From: Candidatus Cacconaster stercorequi
GTDB taxonomy: Bacteria; Bacillota; Clostridia; Oscillospirales; Oscillospiraceae
DNA length: 64,000 nt
Assembly (NCBI GenBank): GCA_018064925.1
Contig: JAGHUH010000021.1
Location: 1-64,000, forward strand
Direction of reading: 5' to 3'
Shown in pieces: positions 9,565 through 16,902 of the stretch (positions are counted from its first letter, which is position 1; every line of letters starts with the position of its first letter). The translations under genes and the position numbers were made by a program. The notes under the pieces are model-generated. The model saw nothing but the letters and a program-made list of their open reading frames with translations, searched no databases and was not told the origin of the DNA.

Positions 9565-9586
9565 TTAATTATCCCAATTCGGTATA
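9546..9586. promoter_or_regulatory. Two Xre operator palindromes
   Basis: Two 17-bp sites share the pattern TATCCC-N5-GGTATA, an imperfect inverted repeat: TATCCCGCATCGGTATA (9546-9562) and TATCCCAATTCGGTATA (9570-9586). Their centres are 24 bp apart. They lie between the divergent Xre gene and the small gene, and the first covers the -10 box of the right-hand promoter. This is the layout of a repressor-controlled divergon. Confidence 0.7.
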
Positions 9587-9603
9587 TTCCAGAGGAGTAC
9601 ATG

Positions 9604-9846
9604 ATGGAGTATCAAATCTTATATACACGGCTCTTCAACGCCGTCACCGACAGCATTTGCGCCATGGAACAGCAGAATTACGGTATCGCTGCTGAAATTC
9701 TCAAGGATGCACAGCAGCAATGTGAAGAAATGTACATCTCTCAAGCGGAGGCACGGCAAGAGGCATTAGTCCCGCCCCGGGACGCGGAAAAATCCCCACA
9801 GAAAATGCAAAAGTTGCTTTTCTTTTTTCCCCCGCCTGTGCTATAA
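9604..9846 (+). CDS. Small protein of unknown function in Xre divergon
   Basis: This is an 80-residue product, MEYQILYTRLFNAVTDSICA to LLFFFPPPVL, of a family I do not recognise. The N-terminal two thirds looks helical and amphipathic (ILYTRLFNAVTDSICAMEQ, AAEILKDAQQQCEEMYI); the tail is rich in Phe and Pro. It has a perfect promoter and AGAGGAG six bases before this ATG; the adjacent ATG at 9601 is the alternative start. Its stop codon lies within the -10 box of the next gene. Its pairing with a dedicated Xre repressor argues that it is real, and a repressor-controlled small effector is a possibility only. Confidence 0.6.
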   Translation: MEYQILYTRLFNAVTDSICAMEQQNYGIAAEILKDAQQQCEEMYISQAEARQEALVPPRDAEKSPQKMQKLLFFFPPPVL

Positions 9847-9847
9847 T
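9842..9847 (+). promoter_or_regulatory. Extended -10 promoter of the DUF5662 gene
   Basis: TGCTATAAT has the TG of an extended -10 element. No -35 at standard spacing is clear (TTGCTT lies too far upstream). Confidence 0.5.
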
Positions 9848-9880
9848 AGCTTCAACCAAACCCGAAAGGAGGCTCCCGCC

Positions 9881-10459
9881 ATGCAGATCCGTGCCCATCT
9901 TCGTACCGTCAACCGTCACCGCGCTCTGGTGCGGCATTACTGCTGCAAGCTGGGGCTGTACTGGCAGGGCTTCACCCACGATCTGAGCAAATACAGCCCC
10001 ACCGAGTTCTGGCGCAGCGCCAAATACTATCAGGGCTTCCGCTCCCCCAACGATCAGGAGCGCAAAATGAACGGCGTCAGCCGCTCGTGGCTTCACCACA
10101 AGGGGCGCAATCTCCACCACTTCGAATACTGGATCGACTACTGCATCGGCCCGGACGGCAAGGTCTATATGGGCGGGTGCAAGATGCCCAAAAAATATGT
10201 GGCGGAGATGTTCTGCGACCGCATTGCCGCCTGCCGCGTCTATCAGGGCGACAAGTACACCGACGCCTCCCCCTATGACTACTATCAGCGCAGCAAGGGG
10301 CATATCCTCATCCACCCGGAGACCAACGAGCTCATCGACCGCTGGCTCCTCCTGCTGAAGGAGCAGGGCGAGGAGGTGGCCTTTGCCCGCATCCGTGAGG
10401 AGCTGAAGGACGATTTCTACGGCTCCGACGGCGGAGCGGAGCAGGAGCTTATTCTATAA
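9881..10459 (+). CDS. DUF5662-like protein
   Basis: This 192-residue protein resembles the DUF5662 group of small conserved bacterial and phage proteins. It has His/Asp motifs reminiscent of an HD-type metal site: HRALVRHYC, FTHDLSKYSPTEF and WLHHKGRNLHHFEYWIDY, followed by a conserved MPKKYVAEMFCDR segment. The function is not established; a metal-dependent hydrolase is a guess from the His/Asp pattern. AAAGGAGG precedes the ATG by nine bases, and a strong terminator follows, so it is a single-gene unit. Confidence 0.75.
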   Translation: MQIRAHLRTVNRHRALVRHYCCKLGLYWQGFTHDLSKYSPTEFWRSAKYYQGFRSPNDQERKMNGVSRSWLHHKGRNLHHFEYWIDYCIGPDGKVYMGGCKMPKKYVAEMFCDRIAACRVYQGDKYTDASPYDYYQRSKGHILIHPETNELIDRWLLLLKEQGEEVAFARIREELKDDFYGSDGGAEQELIL

Positions 10460-10464
10460 CGAAA

Positions 10465-10502
10465 AACAGGGTACCTGACCGCAGCGGTCGGGTACCCTGT
10501 TT
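10465..10502. terminator. Terminator after the DUF5662 gene
   Basis: AACAGGGTACC and GGGTACCCTGTT pair around GACCGC...GGTC, followed by TTGATTTTT. The hairpin also lies just past the converging yedF-like gene and may serve both strands. Confidence 0.8.
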
Positions 10503-10510
10503 GATTTTTG

Positions 10511-10714
10511 TCACTTGCTCAGCGTCAGCTTCCACTCGCTGCCCTGCGCCGTGACCTCCGCCTTATAACCATTGTTGTAGGCGAAGCGCTCAATGTTATC
10601 CACCGCGCAGGGATCGTCCACCAGCACCTCTATGGTGGCGGGGGCACTTTTTTTGACCTCCTTCTGCACCATGACCACGGGCATGGGGCACAGCAAACCA
10701 CGGGCGTCGATCAT
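10511..10714 (-). CDS. TusA/YedF-family sulfurtransferase-like protein
   Basis: This is a 67-residue SirA/TusA/YedF domain with the active-site signature DARGLLCPMPVV (Cys9 in the CPxP motif), which carries persulfide or selenide sulfur. Such proteins act as sulfur or selenium relay partners. It overlaps the upstream yedE-like gene by four bases (ATGA), so the two are translationally coupled; the pair corresponds to yedEF/tsuAB-type modules. Whether the cargo is thiosulfate-derived sulfur or selenium cannot be told here. Confidence 0.88.
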   Translation of the reverse strand: MIDARGLLCPMPVVMVQKEVKKSAPATIEVLVDDPCAVDNIERFAYNNGYKAEVTAQGSEWKLTLSK

Positions 10715-11817
10715 GCCTTCACCTCCGCTTTCTTCTGCTTGACGAAGGTGCAGTAGGCGGAGATGGCCAGCAGCACAGCAAAGCCGATGATCACGGCTCC
10801 CTTGCCGTAGGCGCTGATGCCGCCTACCACCAGTTCGCCGGCCTCGTTGGTGCTGTCGGGATTACCCGCCAGACCAAAGTTATGAGCAAAGGCGGCGCCG
10901 GCGATCATACCGAACACGGTCACGGCACTGTCACCGTTGCCGGAAGCAGCCAGTACAAGCTGGCGCAGGGGACAACCGCCCAGCAGCACGCTGCCCCAAC
11001 CCACCAGTACCATGCCTAACGCGTTCCAGAGCTGACTGGAGTGGGCAATGGGCTGACCGGCAACGCCCAGATGGAAGCCGTTTAACATCAGATTGCCCAC
11101 CAGCACGGTGGCGAAAATGGCTACAAAGCCCCACAGCAGGTGGGCGTCCTTCAACATGATGGTATCGCGGATGCCGCCTACCATGCACAGACGCGCCTTC
11201 TGCGCCAATGCGCCCACGATCAGCGCCAGCACCAGCGCAATCAGCACGGGAGCGTGCTTGGAGCCGGGGCCTTCCTCGCTGAAATGGAACAGGGCAGGAA
11301 CTGCCAGAAACAAAATCAGCAATCCGGCCATCACTATGGGCAGCACGGCACCCTCGGCCTTGCCCACCTCGTAGGCGCGGCCCAGATTGAAGCCCTGACG
11401 CAAAAACAGAATGCCGATGACGATGCCGGCGGTGAAGCCGATAAGACCCACCACGGCGTTGATGTCACCGCCGCCCAGACGCAGCACCATGCGCAGGGGG
11501 CAGCCCAAAAACACCAGCGCGCCGATCATCACGAAGGCACCCAGCACGAAGCGGAGCGCGGGGCTGGAGCCGGCCTTGGCCCGGAATTCTTTGCCGGCCA
11601 CAGCCATGATGAAGGCGCCCAGCACGATGCCGATGATCTCGGGACGGACATACTGCACCTTGGCCGCACCGTGGAGCCCCACGGCACCGGCGATATCACG
11701 CTCGAAGCAGGCGATGCAGAAGCCCATATTGCCGGGGTTGCCCAGCTTCTGCAAAAGCAATGCCGCCAGTCCCACTGCCACACCGGCAATGATGACCAGC
11801 CAATTGGATTTTTTCAT
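10711..11817 (-). CDS. YedE/YeeE-family transporter (thiosulfate or selenium related)
   Basis: This 368-residue polytopic membrane protein has about ten hydrophobic segments and the repeated Cys motifs of the YeeE/YedE fold: GFCIACFERD, GCPLRMVLRLGGG, ARLCMVGGIRD and GGCPLRQLVLAASG. In the thiosulfate channel YeeE/TsuA these cysteines line the path, while the YedE branch is linked to selenium use. The ATG at 11817 follows AAAGGAG at ten bases. It is first in a two-gene operon with the CPxP sulfurtransferase-like gene. Confidence 0.87.
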   Translation of the reverse strand: MKKSNWLVIIAGVAVGLAALLLQKLGNPGNMGFCIACFERDIAGAVGLHGAAKVQYVRPEIIGIVLGAFIMAVAGKEFRAKAGSSPALRFVLGAFVMIGALVFLGCPLRMVLRLGGGDINAVVGLIGFTAGIVIGILFLRQGFNLGRAYEVGKAEGAVLPIVMAGLLILFLAVPALFHFSEEGPGSKHAPVLIALVLALIVGALAQKARLCMVGGIRDTIMLKDAHLLWGFVAIFATVLVGNLMLNGFHLGVAGQPIAHSSQLWNALGMVLVGWGSVLLGGCPLRQLVLAASGNGDSAVTVFGMIAGAAFAHNFGLAGNPDSTNEAGELVVGGISAYGKGAVIIGFAVLLAISAYCTFVKQKKAEVKA

Positions 11818-11853
11818 GTATGATGTTCTCCTTTTCTGCATTTCGTTATTCTC

Positions 11854-11882
11854 ATTATAAAATAACGGCATCTGCAAGTCAA
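11854..11882 (-). promoter_or_regulatory. Promoter of the yedE-yedF operon
   Basis: TTGACT (11882-11877), 17 bp and TATAAT (11859-11854) lie on the minus strand, with the yedE start about 37 bases downstream. Confidence 0.78.
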
Positions 11883-12086
11883 CGGTTATCCTTAAAAAAA
11901 TAGAGCGGCGTCTGAAAAATTTTTAGCCTTTTTTCCGCAAGAAAACAGGTTTTTTCATATTAAGAAACTTTTTCCTGTGGCAACACACTTTTTTTGCAAT
12001 AAAACTTACTTATTCCTTGCATTTTTAACGAAACCGTTATAAAATGGTCGGTGAACATTTTCATTCATTGGAGGTTGACCACTATC

Positions 12087-12974
12087 ATGAGCAACCCTTA
12101 CAAGACCCGCGAGGGCGGCGCCACCGTCACCGTGTTTGTCCCCTACGACTGTCAGAACCACTGCCCGTTCTGCATCAATAAAAAGGAATATGCCGATTGC
12201 TCCACCTTCTCGCTGGAGAAGATCATCCAGAGCATCCGCACCATGGACGCCATCACGCCCTACTGCGATTTCGTGTTTACCGGCGGCGAGCCGCTGGCCG
12301 ACCTGGAGTCCCTGCAGAAGATGCTGGATGTCATTCCCGCCACCCACAAGATCTACATCAACACCACCTTCCCCGTGCAGCCCAACTGCCCTGCCGAGGA
12401 GATGCTGGCGTTCACCGAACGCAACAAGGATAAGATCACCTGCATGAACATCTCCCGCCATCTGGTGAAGTATGTGGAGGAGTCCCCCGACGAGGTCATT
12501 GGCAAGATCGCCTGCCGCACCCGCATCAACTGCGTGCTGTACAAGAAGTACCCCGCCGACAAGCTGCCCGCCTATGTGGAGCGCTTCCTGCCCTACAACA
12601 TCCCCATCCAGTTCCGCTATGACTACACGGAGACCACGCCGGAGAACCTGTACGAGCAGGACAACGATCCCATTTTGCAGGATCTCAAGCGGCTGTTTAC
12701 CTACCGCGGTCTGGACGGCTGCCGGATGCGCAACGGCTTCCATTTCGAGTACAAGGGCCTGCACATGACCTACCACAAGACCCTGCCCTACTCCACCATC
12801 GTGGAGACCGATGAAAACGGCGTGACCTACGACATTCTGTACGATATCCTTATCAAGCAGAACGGCGACATTCACTCCGACTGGACCGGCGTGAAGATGG
12901 ATGTGGACGCTTACCGCAAGGTGGTCTTTGAGCCGTACGACCTGCGCGTTCTGGACGGCACCATTGATTTTTGA
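12087..12974 (+). CDS. Radical SAM protein of unknown specificity
   Basis: This 295-residue protein has the radical SAM cluster motif CQNHCPFC (Cys22, Cys26, Cys29) and the SAM-binding GGEPL near residue 67. There is no SPASM or other auxiliary cluster domain; the C-terminal half (residues ~130-295) has no motif I know. The start at 12087 (MSNPYKTREGG) is supported by GGAGG 12 bases upstream and by TTGCAT/TAAAAT promoter boxes. No peptide substrate, dehydrogenase or partner gene is adjacent, so neither an activase nor a RiPP role is supported. Confidence 0.8.
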   Translation: MSNPYKTREGGATVTVFVPYDCQNHCPFCINKKEYADCSTFSLEKIIQSIRTMDAITPYCDFVFTGGEPLADLESLQKMLDVIPATHKIYINTTFPVQPNCPAEEMLAFTERNKDKITCMNISRHLVKYVEESPDEVIGKIACRTRINCVLYKKYPADKLPAYVERFLPYNIPIQFRYDYTETTPENLYEQDNDPILQDLKRLFTYRGLDGCRMRNGFHFEYKGLHMTYHKTLPYSTIVETDENGVTYDILYDILIKQNGDIHSDWTGVKMDVDAYRKVVFEPYDLRVLDGTIDF

Positions 12975-12980
12975 CAGAAA

Positions 12981-13012
12981 AACCCGACACCATTTTGAGG
13001 TGCCGGGTTTTT
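12981..13012 (+). terminator. Terminator of the radical SAM gene
   Basis: AACCCGACACC and GGTGCCGGGTT form the stem (one mismatch), followed by TTTTT. It is separate from the terminator of the converging nfnB gene. Confidence 0.8.
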
Positions 13013-13026
13013 TGCTGTATGGCAAA

Positions 13027-13058
13027 AAAGAGGCACGCGGATTTCCGCGTGCCTCTTT
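13027..13058 (-). terminator. Terminator of the nfnAB operon
   Basis: AAAGAGGCACGCGG and CCGCGTGCCTCTTT form a 14-bp perfect stem, with TTTTTTGCC on the minus-strand side. Confidence 0.8.
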
Positions 13059-13077
13059 GATGGTTATGTAGCAACAA

Positions 13078-14469
13078 TTACTTGTTGGACAGGTACTCGT
13101 CGATGGACTTTGCGCCCAGCTTGCCGGCACCCATGGCCAGGATGACGGTAGCAGCACCGGTCACGGCATCGCCGCCGGCGTACACGCCGGTACGGGAGGT
13201 CAGACCATCCTCGTTGACCACGATACCGCCCTTCTTGTTGACCTCGAGACCCTTGGTGGTGCTCTTGATCAGGGGGTTGGGGTTGGTACCCAGGGACATG
13301 ATGACAGCATCAACAGGCAGATCGAACTCGCTGCCCTTGATCTCCACGGGACGACGACGGCCGGAAGCGTCAGGCTCGCCCAGCTCCATCTGGATGCAGT
13401 TCATAGCGGTGACACAGCCCTGATCGTCGCCCTTGATCTCCACGGGGTTGTTCAGGGTCTTAAAGATGACGCCCTCTTCGATGGCGTGCTCGACCTCTTC
13501 CTTACGGGCAGGCAGCTCTTCCATGCCGCGGCGATACACGACATAGACCTCAGCGCCCAGACGCTTGGAGCAGCGAGCGGCGTCCATAGCCACATTGCCG
13601 CCGCCGACAACGGCGACCTTCTTGCCCTTCAGATCCATGATGGGGGTATCGCTGCCTTCGCGATAAGCCTTCATCAGGTTGATACGGGTCAGGAACTCGT
13701 TGGCGGAGTAAACACCCTTCAGGTTCTCGCCGGGGATGTTCATGAACATGGGCAGACCGGCACCGGAACCGACGAACACGGCCTCGAAGCCATTCTCTTC
13801 CATCAGCTCATCAATGGTGATGGTGCGGCCGATGACCACATTGGTCTCAACCTTCACGCCCATAGCCTTCAGGCCGTCCACTTCCTTCTGGACGATGGCC
13901 TTGGGCAGACGGAACTCGGGGATACCATAGACCAGCACGCCGCCGGCCAGATGCAGTGCCTCGAAAACGGTGACATCATAGCCCTTCTTGGCCAGGTCAC
14001 CGGCGCAGGTCAGGCCGCTGGGGCCGGAACCGACGACTGCCACCTTGTGGCCGTTGGACTCGGGCTTGGCAGGAGCCTCGGTGACATTGGCATTGTGCCA
14101 GTCAGCCACGAAGCGCTCCAGACGGCCGATACCGACGGGCTCACCCTTGACACCGCGGACGCAGTACTTCTCGCACTGGCTCTCCTGGGGGCAGACACGG
14201 CCGCAGACAGCGGGCAGAGAGCTGGTGGAGTGGATGATCTGATAAGCACCCTCATAGTCCTTCTCGCAAATCTTGGCGATGAACTCGGGGATACGAACAT
14301 TAACGGGGCAGCCGCCCACGCAGGGATGGTTCTTGCAGTTCAGGCAGCGGGCAGCTTCGTCCAGAGCCATCTCCTCGGTATAACCGGTAGCAACCTCCAG
14401 GAAGTTGCCGCTGCGGACAACGGGATCCTGAGAAGGCATCGGATTCTTCTTCAAACTCATGTTTGCCAT
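13078..14469 (-). CDS. nfnB: NfnB / GltA-type NADPH-binding subunit
   Basis: This 463-residue flavoprotein is of the GltB-small-subunit/NfnB family. It has an N-terminal ferredoxin-like domain with the two 4Fe-4S motifs (CLNCKNHPCVGGCP and CGRVCPQESQCEKYC), an FAD site VAVVGSGPSGLTCAGDLAKKG and an NADP site VAVVGGGNVAMDAARCSKR with YRRGMEELPAR. Annotated alone it would be called glutamate synthase small subunit. The large glutamate synthase subunit is absent, and the immediately upstream gene is an NfnA-type FAD/2Fe-2S protein, so the pair is better read as NfnAB, the electron-bifurcating NADH-dependent reduced-ferredoxin:NADP oxidoreductase. AGGAGGT precedes the ATG; the gene starts one base after the nfnA stop. 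Confidence 0.85.
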   Translation of the reverse strand: MANMSLKKNPMPSQDPVVRSGNFLEVATGYTEEMALDEAARCLNCKNHPCVGGCPVNVRIPEFIAKICEKDYEGAYQIIHSTSSLPAVCGRVCPQESQCEKYCVRGVKGEPVGIGRLERFVADWHNANVTEAPAKPESNGHKVAVVGSGPSGLTCAGDLAKKGYDVTVFEALHLAGGVLVYGIPEFRLPKAIVQKEVDGLKAMGVKVETNVVIGRTITIDELMEENGFEAVFVGSGAGLPMFMNIPGENLKGVYSANEFLTRINLMKAYREGSDTPIMDLKGKKVAVVGGGNVAMDAARCSKRLGAEVYVVYRRGMEELPARKEEVEHAIEEGVIFKTLNNPVEIKGDDQGCVTAMNCIQMELGEPDASGRRRPVEIKGSEFDLPVDAVIMSLGTNPNPLIKSTTKGLEVNKKGGIVVNEDGLTSRTGVYAGGDAVTGAATVILAMGAGKLGAKSIDEYLSNK

Positions 14470-14470
14470 T

Positions 14471-15313
14471 TTACTTGACCTCCTGCTTGTACAGATTGCA
14501 GACTTCCTCGTGCTTCTTCAGCTCGAATTCCTTATACATGGCGTTACGCTTCACAGCCAGATCCCAGTCGACCTTGTGGCCATCGAAGTCGGGGCCATCC
14601 ACGCAGGCGAACTTGGTCTCGCCGCCAACGGTCAGACGGCAGCCGCCGCACATGCCGGTACCGTCGATCATGATGGGGCTCATGGAGACGGTGGTGGGGA
14701 TGCCGTAAGGCTCGGTGGTCTTGGAAACGAACTTCATCATGATCATGGGGCCGATGGCGAACACTTCGTCATACACATTGCCGGCATCGATCAGCTCCTG
14801 CAGAGCCTGGGTAACCAGAGCCTTCTGGCCATAGGAACCGTCATCGGTGCACAGCTTCAGCACATCGGAAACGCCCTTGAACTCGTCTTCCAGAATGACA
14901 AAATCCTTGTTCTTGAAGCCGACGACAGCGTGCACTTCGGCACCGGCCTCGTGGAACTTCTTCAGAACGGGATACGCGATGGCGCAGCCCAGGCCGCCGC
15001 CGACCACGCAGATCTTCTTCTTGCCCTCGGTCTCGGTGGGACGACCCAGAGGACCGACGAAGTCATGCAGGCACTCGCCCTGAGCAACATGGCTCAGCTT
15101 CTCGGTGGTAGCACCGATGGTCTGCACGATGATGGTGACAGTACCCTTTTCACGATCATAATCGTGAATGGTGATGGGAATACGCTCGCCGTTCTCGTCC
15201 ACGCGCAGGATGATGAACTGACCCGGCTGTGCCTTCTTGGCAACCATGGGGGCCTCGATCTCATACAGGATGACGGCGGGCTTCAACGCTTCTTTTCTGA
15301 CAATGCGATACAT
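14471..15313 (-). CDS. nfnA: NfnA / sulfide dehydrogenase-like FAD, 2Fe-2S subunit
   Basis: This 280-residue protein belongs to the dihydroorotate dehydrogenase electron-transfer/sulfide dehydrogenase group. It has an FAD domain (AQPGQFIILRVDENGERIPI), an NAD domain (KICVVGGGLGCAIAYPVLK) and a C-terminal 2Fe-2S motif (GMCGGCRLTVGGETKFACVDGP). With nfnB it forms the small subunit that takes electrons from NADH in ferredoxin/NADP bifurcation. Start 15313 has AGAGGG nine bases upstream; an upstream in-frame ATG overlaps the promoter. No pyrD is nearby, which argues against a PyrK role. Confidence 0.87.
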   Translation of the reverse strand: MYRIVRKEALKPAVILYEIEAPMVAKKAQPGQFIILRVDENGERIPITIHDYDREKGTVTIIVQTIGATTEKLSHVAQGECLHDFVGPLGRPTETEGKKKICVVGGGLGCAIAYPVLKKFHEAGAEVHAVVGFKNKDFVILEDEFKGVSDVLKLCTDDGSYGQKALVTQALQELIDAGNVYDEVFAIGPMIMMKFVSKTTEPYGIPTTVSMSPIMIDGTGMCGGCRLTVGGETKFACVDGPDFDGHKVDWDLAVKRNAMYKEFELKKHEEVCNLYKQEVK

Positions 15314-15403
15314 AAAGTTGATCCCTCTTTTCCAAATTTCTGTGTTTTTGCTTTCCCAGGATATATGCAATATATTCGGTTGGCATCCGATTGCATTACT
15401 CAT

Positions 15404-15433
15404 AATATACCACACTTCATCCGTGCCCGTCAA
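15404..15433 (-). promoter_or_regulatory. Promoter of nfnAB
   Basis: TTGACG (15433-15428), 18 bp and TATATT (15409-15404) lie on the minus strand. The 5' leader of about 85 bases has no obvious regulatory fold. Confidence 0.65.
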
Positions 15434-15506
15434 CTGTAAGCAGGTGGGAAATCGTCTGTTTTTTCACACTCTTTCGACCATTTCGCCGCAGCGGGGCACA
15501 AAACAG

Positions 15507-15535
15507 TTGCCAAAACCCACGCGGACGGATATAAT
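15507..15535 (+). promoter_or_regulatory. Promoter of the trigger-factor-like gene
   Basis: TTGCCA (15507-15512), 17 bp and TATAAT (15530-15535), followed by GGAGG at the gene start. Confidence 0.75.
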
Positions 15536-15571
15536 GACGATATCTGTTGAAATAATAATTGGAGGTATCCC

Positions 15572-16831
15572 ATGATTTTAGTAAACCGTGAAGAGCTGGA
15601 AAACCGCCGGATCAAGCTGACCATTCAGGTGGAAAAGGAGATCTGGCAGGACGCGCTGGCCAAGGTCTATGAGCGCAGCGGCGGCATCTACCCCGTGGCA
15701 GGTACGGAGCATCCCACCCGTCAGGAGATCGAGGAGACCTACGGCGCCGAGTTCCTGTATGAGGAGGCTGTCAACGAGACCTTTGCCCCTGCGCTGGTGG
15801 AGGCCGTCACCGGCGAGCATCTCACCGTGGCGGGCCGTCCCGAGCTGGAGGTGGTCACTCTCGGCCCCGACGGCTACACCTTCAGCGCCGTTCTGGATCT
15901 CTATCCCGAGGTGAAGCTGACCCAGTACAAGGGTCTCAGCGCCGAGTGGAACGCACCCTCCCTCACCGATGTGGAACGCGTTGACGCGCAGGAGGACTAT
16001 CGCCGCACCCATCCCATCACCACCGAGATCGACTGCGCCGAGAACGGCGACGAGGTGCTGCTGGACTTCGAGGGCTTTGTGGACGGCGTGCCCTTCGACG
16101 GCGGCAAGGGCGAGGGCTATCCCCTGACGCTGGGCTCCGGCACCTTCATCCCCGGCTTCGAGGAGCAGCTCATCGGCATCAAGCCCGGCGAGGATCGGGA
16201 TGTGGCCGTGACCTTCCCCGAGCAGTACACTCCCGAGCTGGCCGGCAAGGACGCCGTGTTCAAGGTACACGCACAGCGCGTTGTCCGCCGCACCACCCCC
16301 AAGCTGGACGATGCCTACGCCGTGTCCCAGGGCTTCGCCGATGCCGACGCCCTCCGCGCCCACATCGCCGCAGAGGCCACCGAGAGCAAGCAGGCCGCTG
16401 CCAAGGCAGAGTTCGAGGACGCCATCATCGCCAAGCTGGTGGAAAACATGGTGGTGGACATCCCCGAATCCATGATCGCAGGACAGGTGGACACCATGCT
16501 GATGGAGCTGGAGAACAATCTGGCCGGTCAGGGCATGACGCTGGATATGTATCTGGAGGGGATCAAGATGTCCCGGGAGGAGCTGCAGCAGCGGGCTCGC
16601 GTCAGCGCGCTGGACGCCGTGCGCTACGATCTGGCCATGACCGAGGTGGTGCGTCTGGAGAACATTGAGATCTCCGACGATGAGATCGCCCGTCAGTACG
16701 CCCAGATGGCCATGTTCTACAACATGGACGAGGCGGCGCTGCGCCAGCAGCTGCCTCAGGAGCAGCTGGTGCACAACCTGCAGCTCAGCCGCGCCAAGCA
16801 CATCGTGATGGAAAACGCCGTGCGCATCTGA
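15572..16831 (+). CDS. Trigger factor-like chaperone lacking the ribosome-docking signature
   Basis: This 419-residue protein has trigger-factor architecture: an N-terminal domain (1-115), an FKBP-type prolyl isomerase domain (about 150-240, GDEVLLDFEGFVDG, FDGGKGEGYPLTLGSGTFIPGF as two segments) and a long helical C-terminal chaperone domain. In canonical trigger factor the ribosome-binding loop is GFRxGxxP. Here the equivalent place reads YPVAGTEHPTRQEIEETYG, while the flanking EFLYEEAVNE aligns normally, so the L23-docking signature is missing. It is probably a second trigger factor acting off the ribosome or a diverged orthologue. A single-gene unit with its own promoter, GGAGG site and terminator. 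Confidence 0.85.
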   Translation: MILVNREELENRRIKLTIQVEKEIWQDALAKVYERSGGIYPVAGTEHPTRQEIEETYGAEFLYEEAVNETFAPALVEAVTGEHLTVAGRPELEVVTLGPDGYTFSAVLDLYPEVKLTQYKGLSAEWNAPSLTDVERVDAQEDYRRTHPITTEIDCAENGDEVLLDFEGFVDGVPFDGGKGEGYPLTLGSGTFIPGFEEQLIGIKPGEDRDVAVTFPEQYTPELAGKDAVFKVHAQRVVRRTTPKLDDAYAVSQGFADADALRAHIAAEATESKQAAAKAEFEDAIIAKLVENMVVDIPESMIAGQVDTMLMELENNLAGQGMTLDMYLEGIKMSREELQQRARVSALDAVRYDLAMTEVVRLENIEISDDEIARQYAQMAMFYNMDEAALRQQLPQEQLVHNLQLSRAKHIVMENAVRI

Positions 16832-16849
16832 TACGCATCAACACACAAA

Positions 16850-16884
16850 AACCTTCTGAAGGACAAGCCTTCAGAAGGTTTTTT
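16850..16884 (+). terminator. Terminator of the trigger-factor-like gene
   Basis: AACCTTCTGAAGG and CCTTCAGAAGGTT form a 13-bp stem followed by TTTTC and more T. The converging lipoprotein gene ends just beyond. Confidence 0.85.
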
Positions 16885-16902
16885 CTTTTTGCTGCTGTGC
16901 CC

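Noticed and set aside
13078..14469. Glutamate synthase small subunit as the primary name
   Set aside because: The adjacent NfnA-type gene and the lack of a large subunit favour NfnB, although the family is shared.
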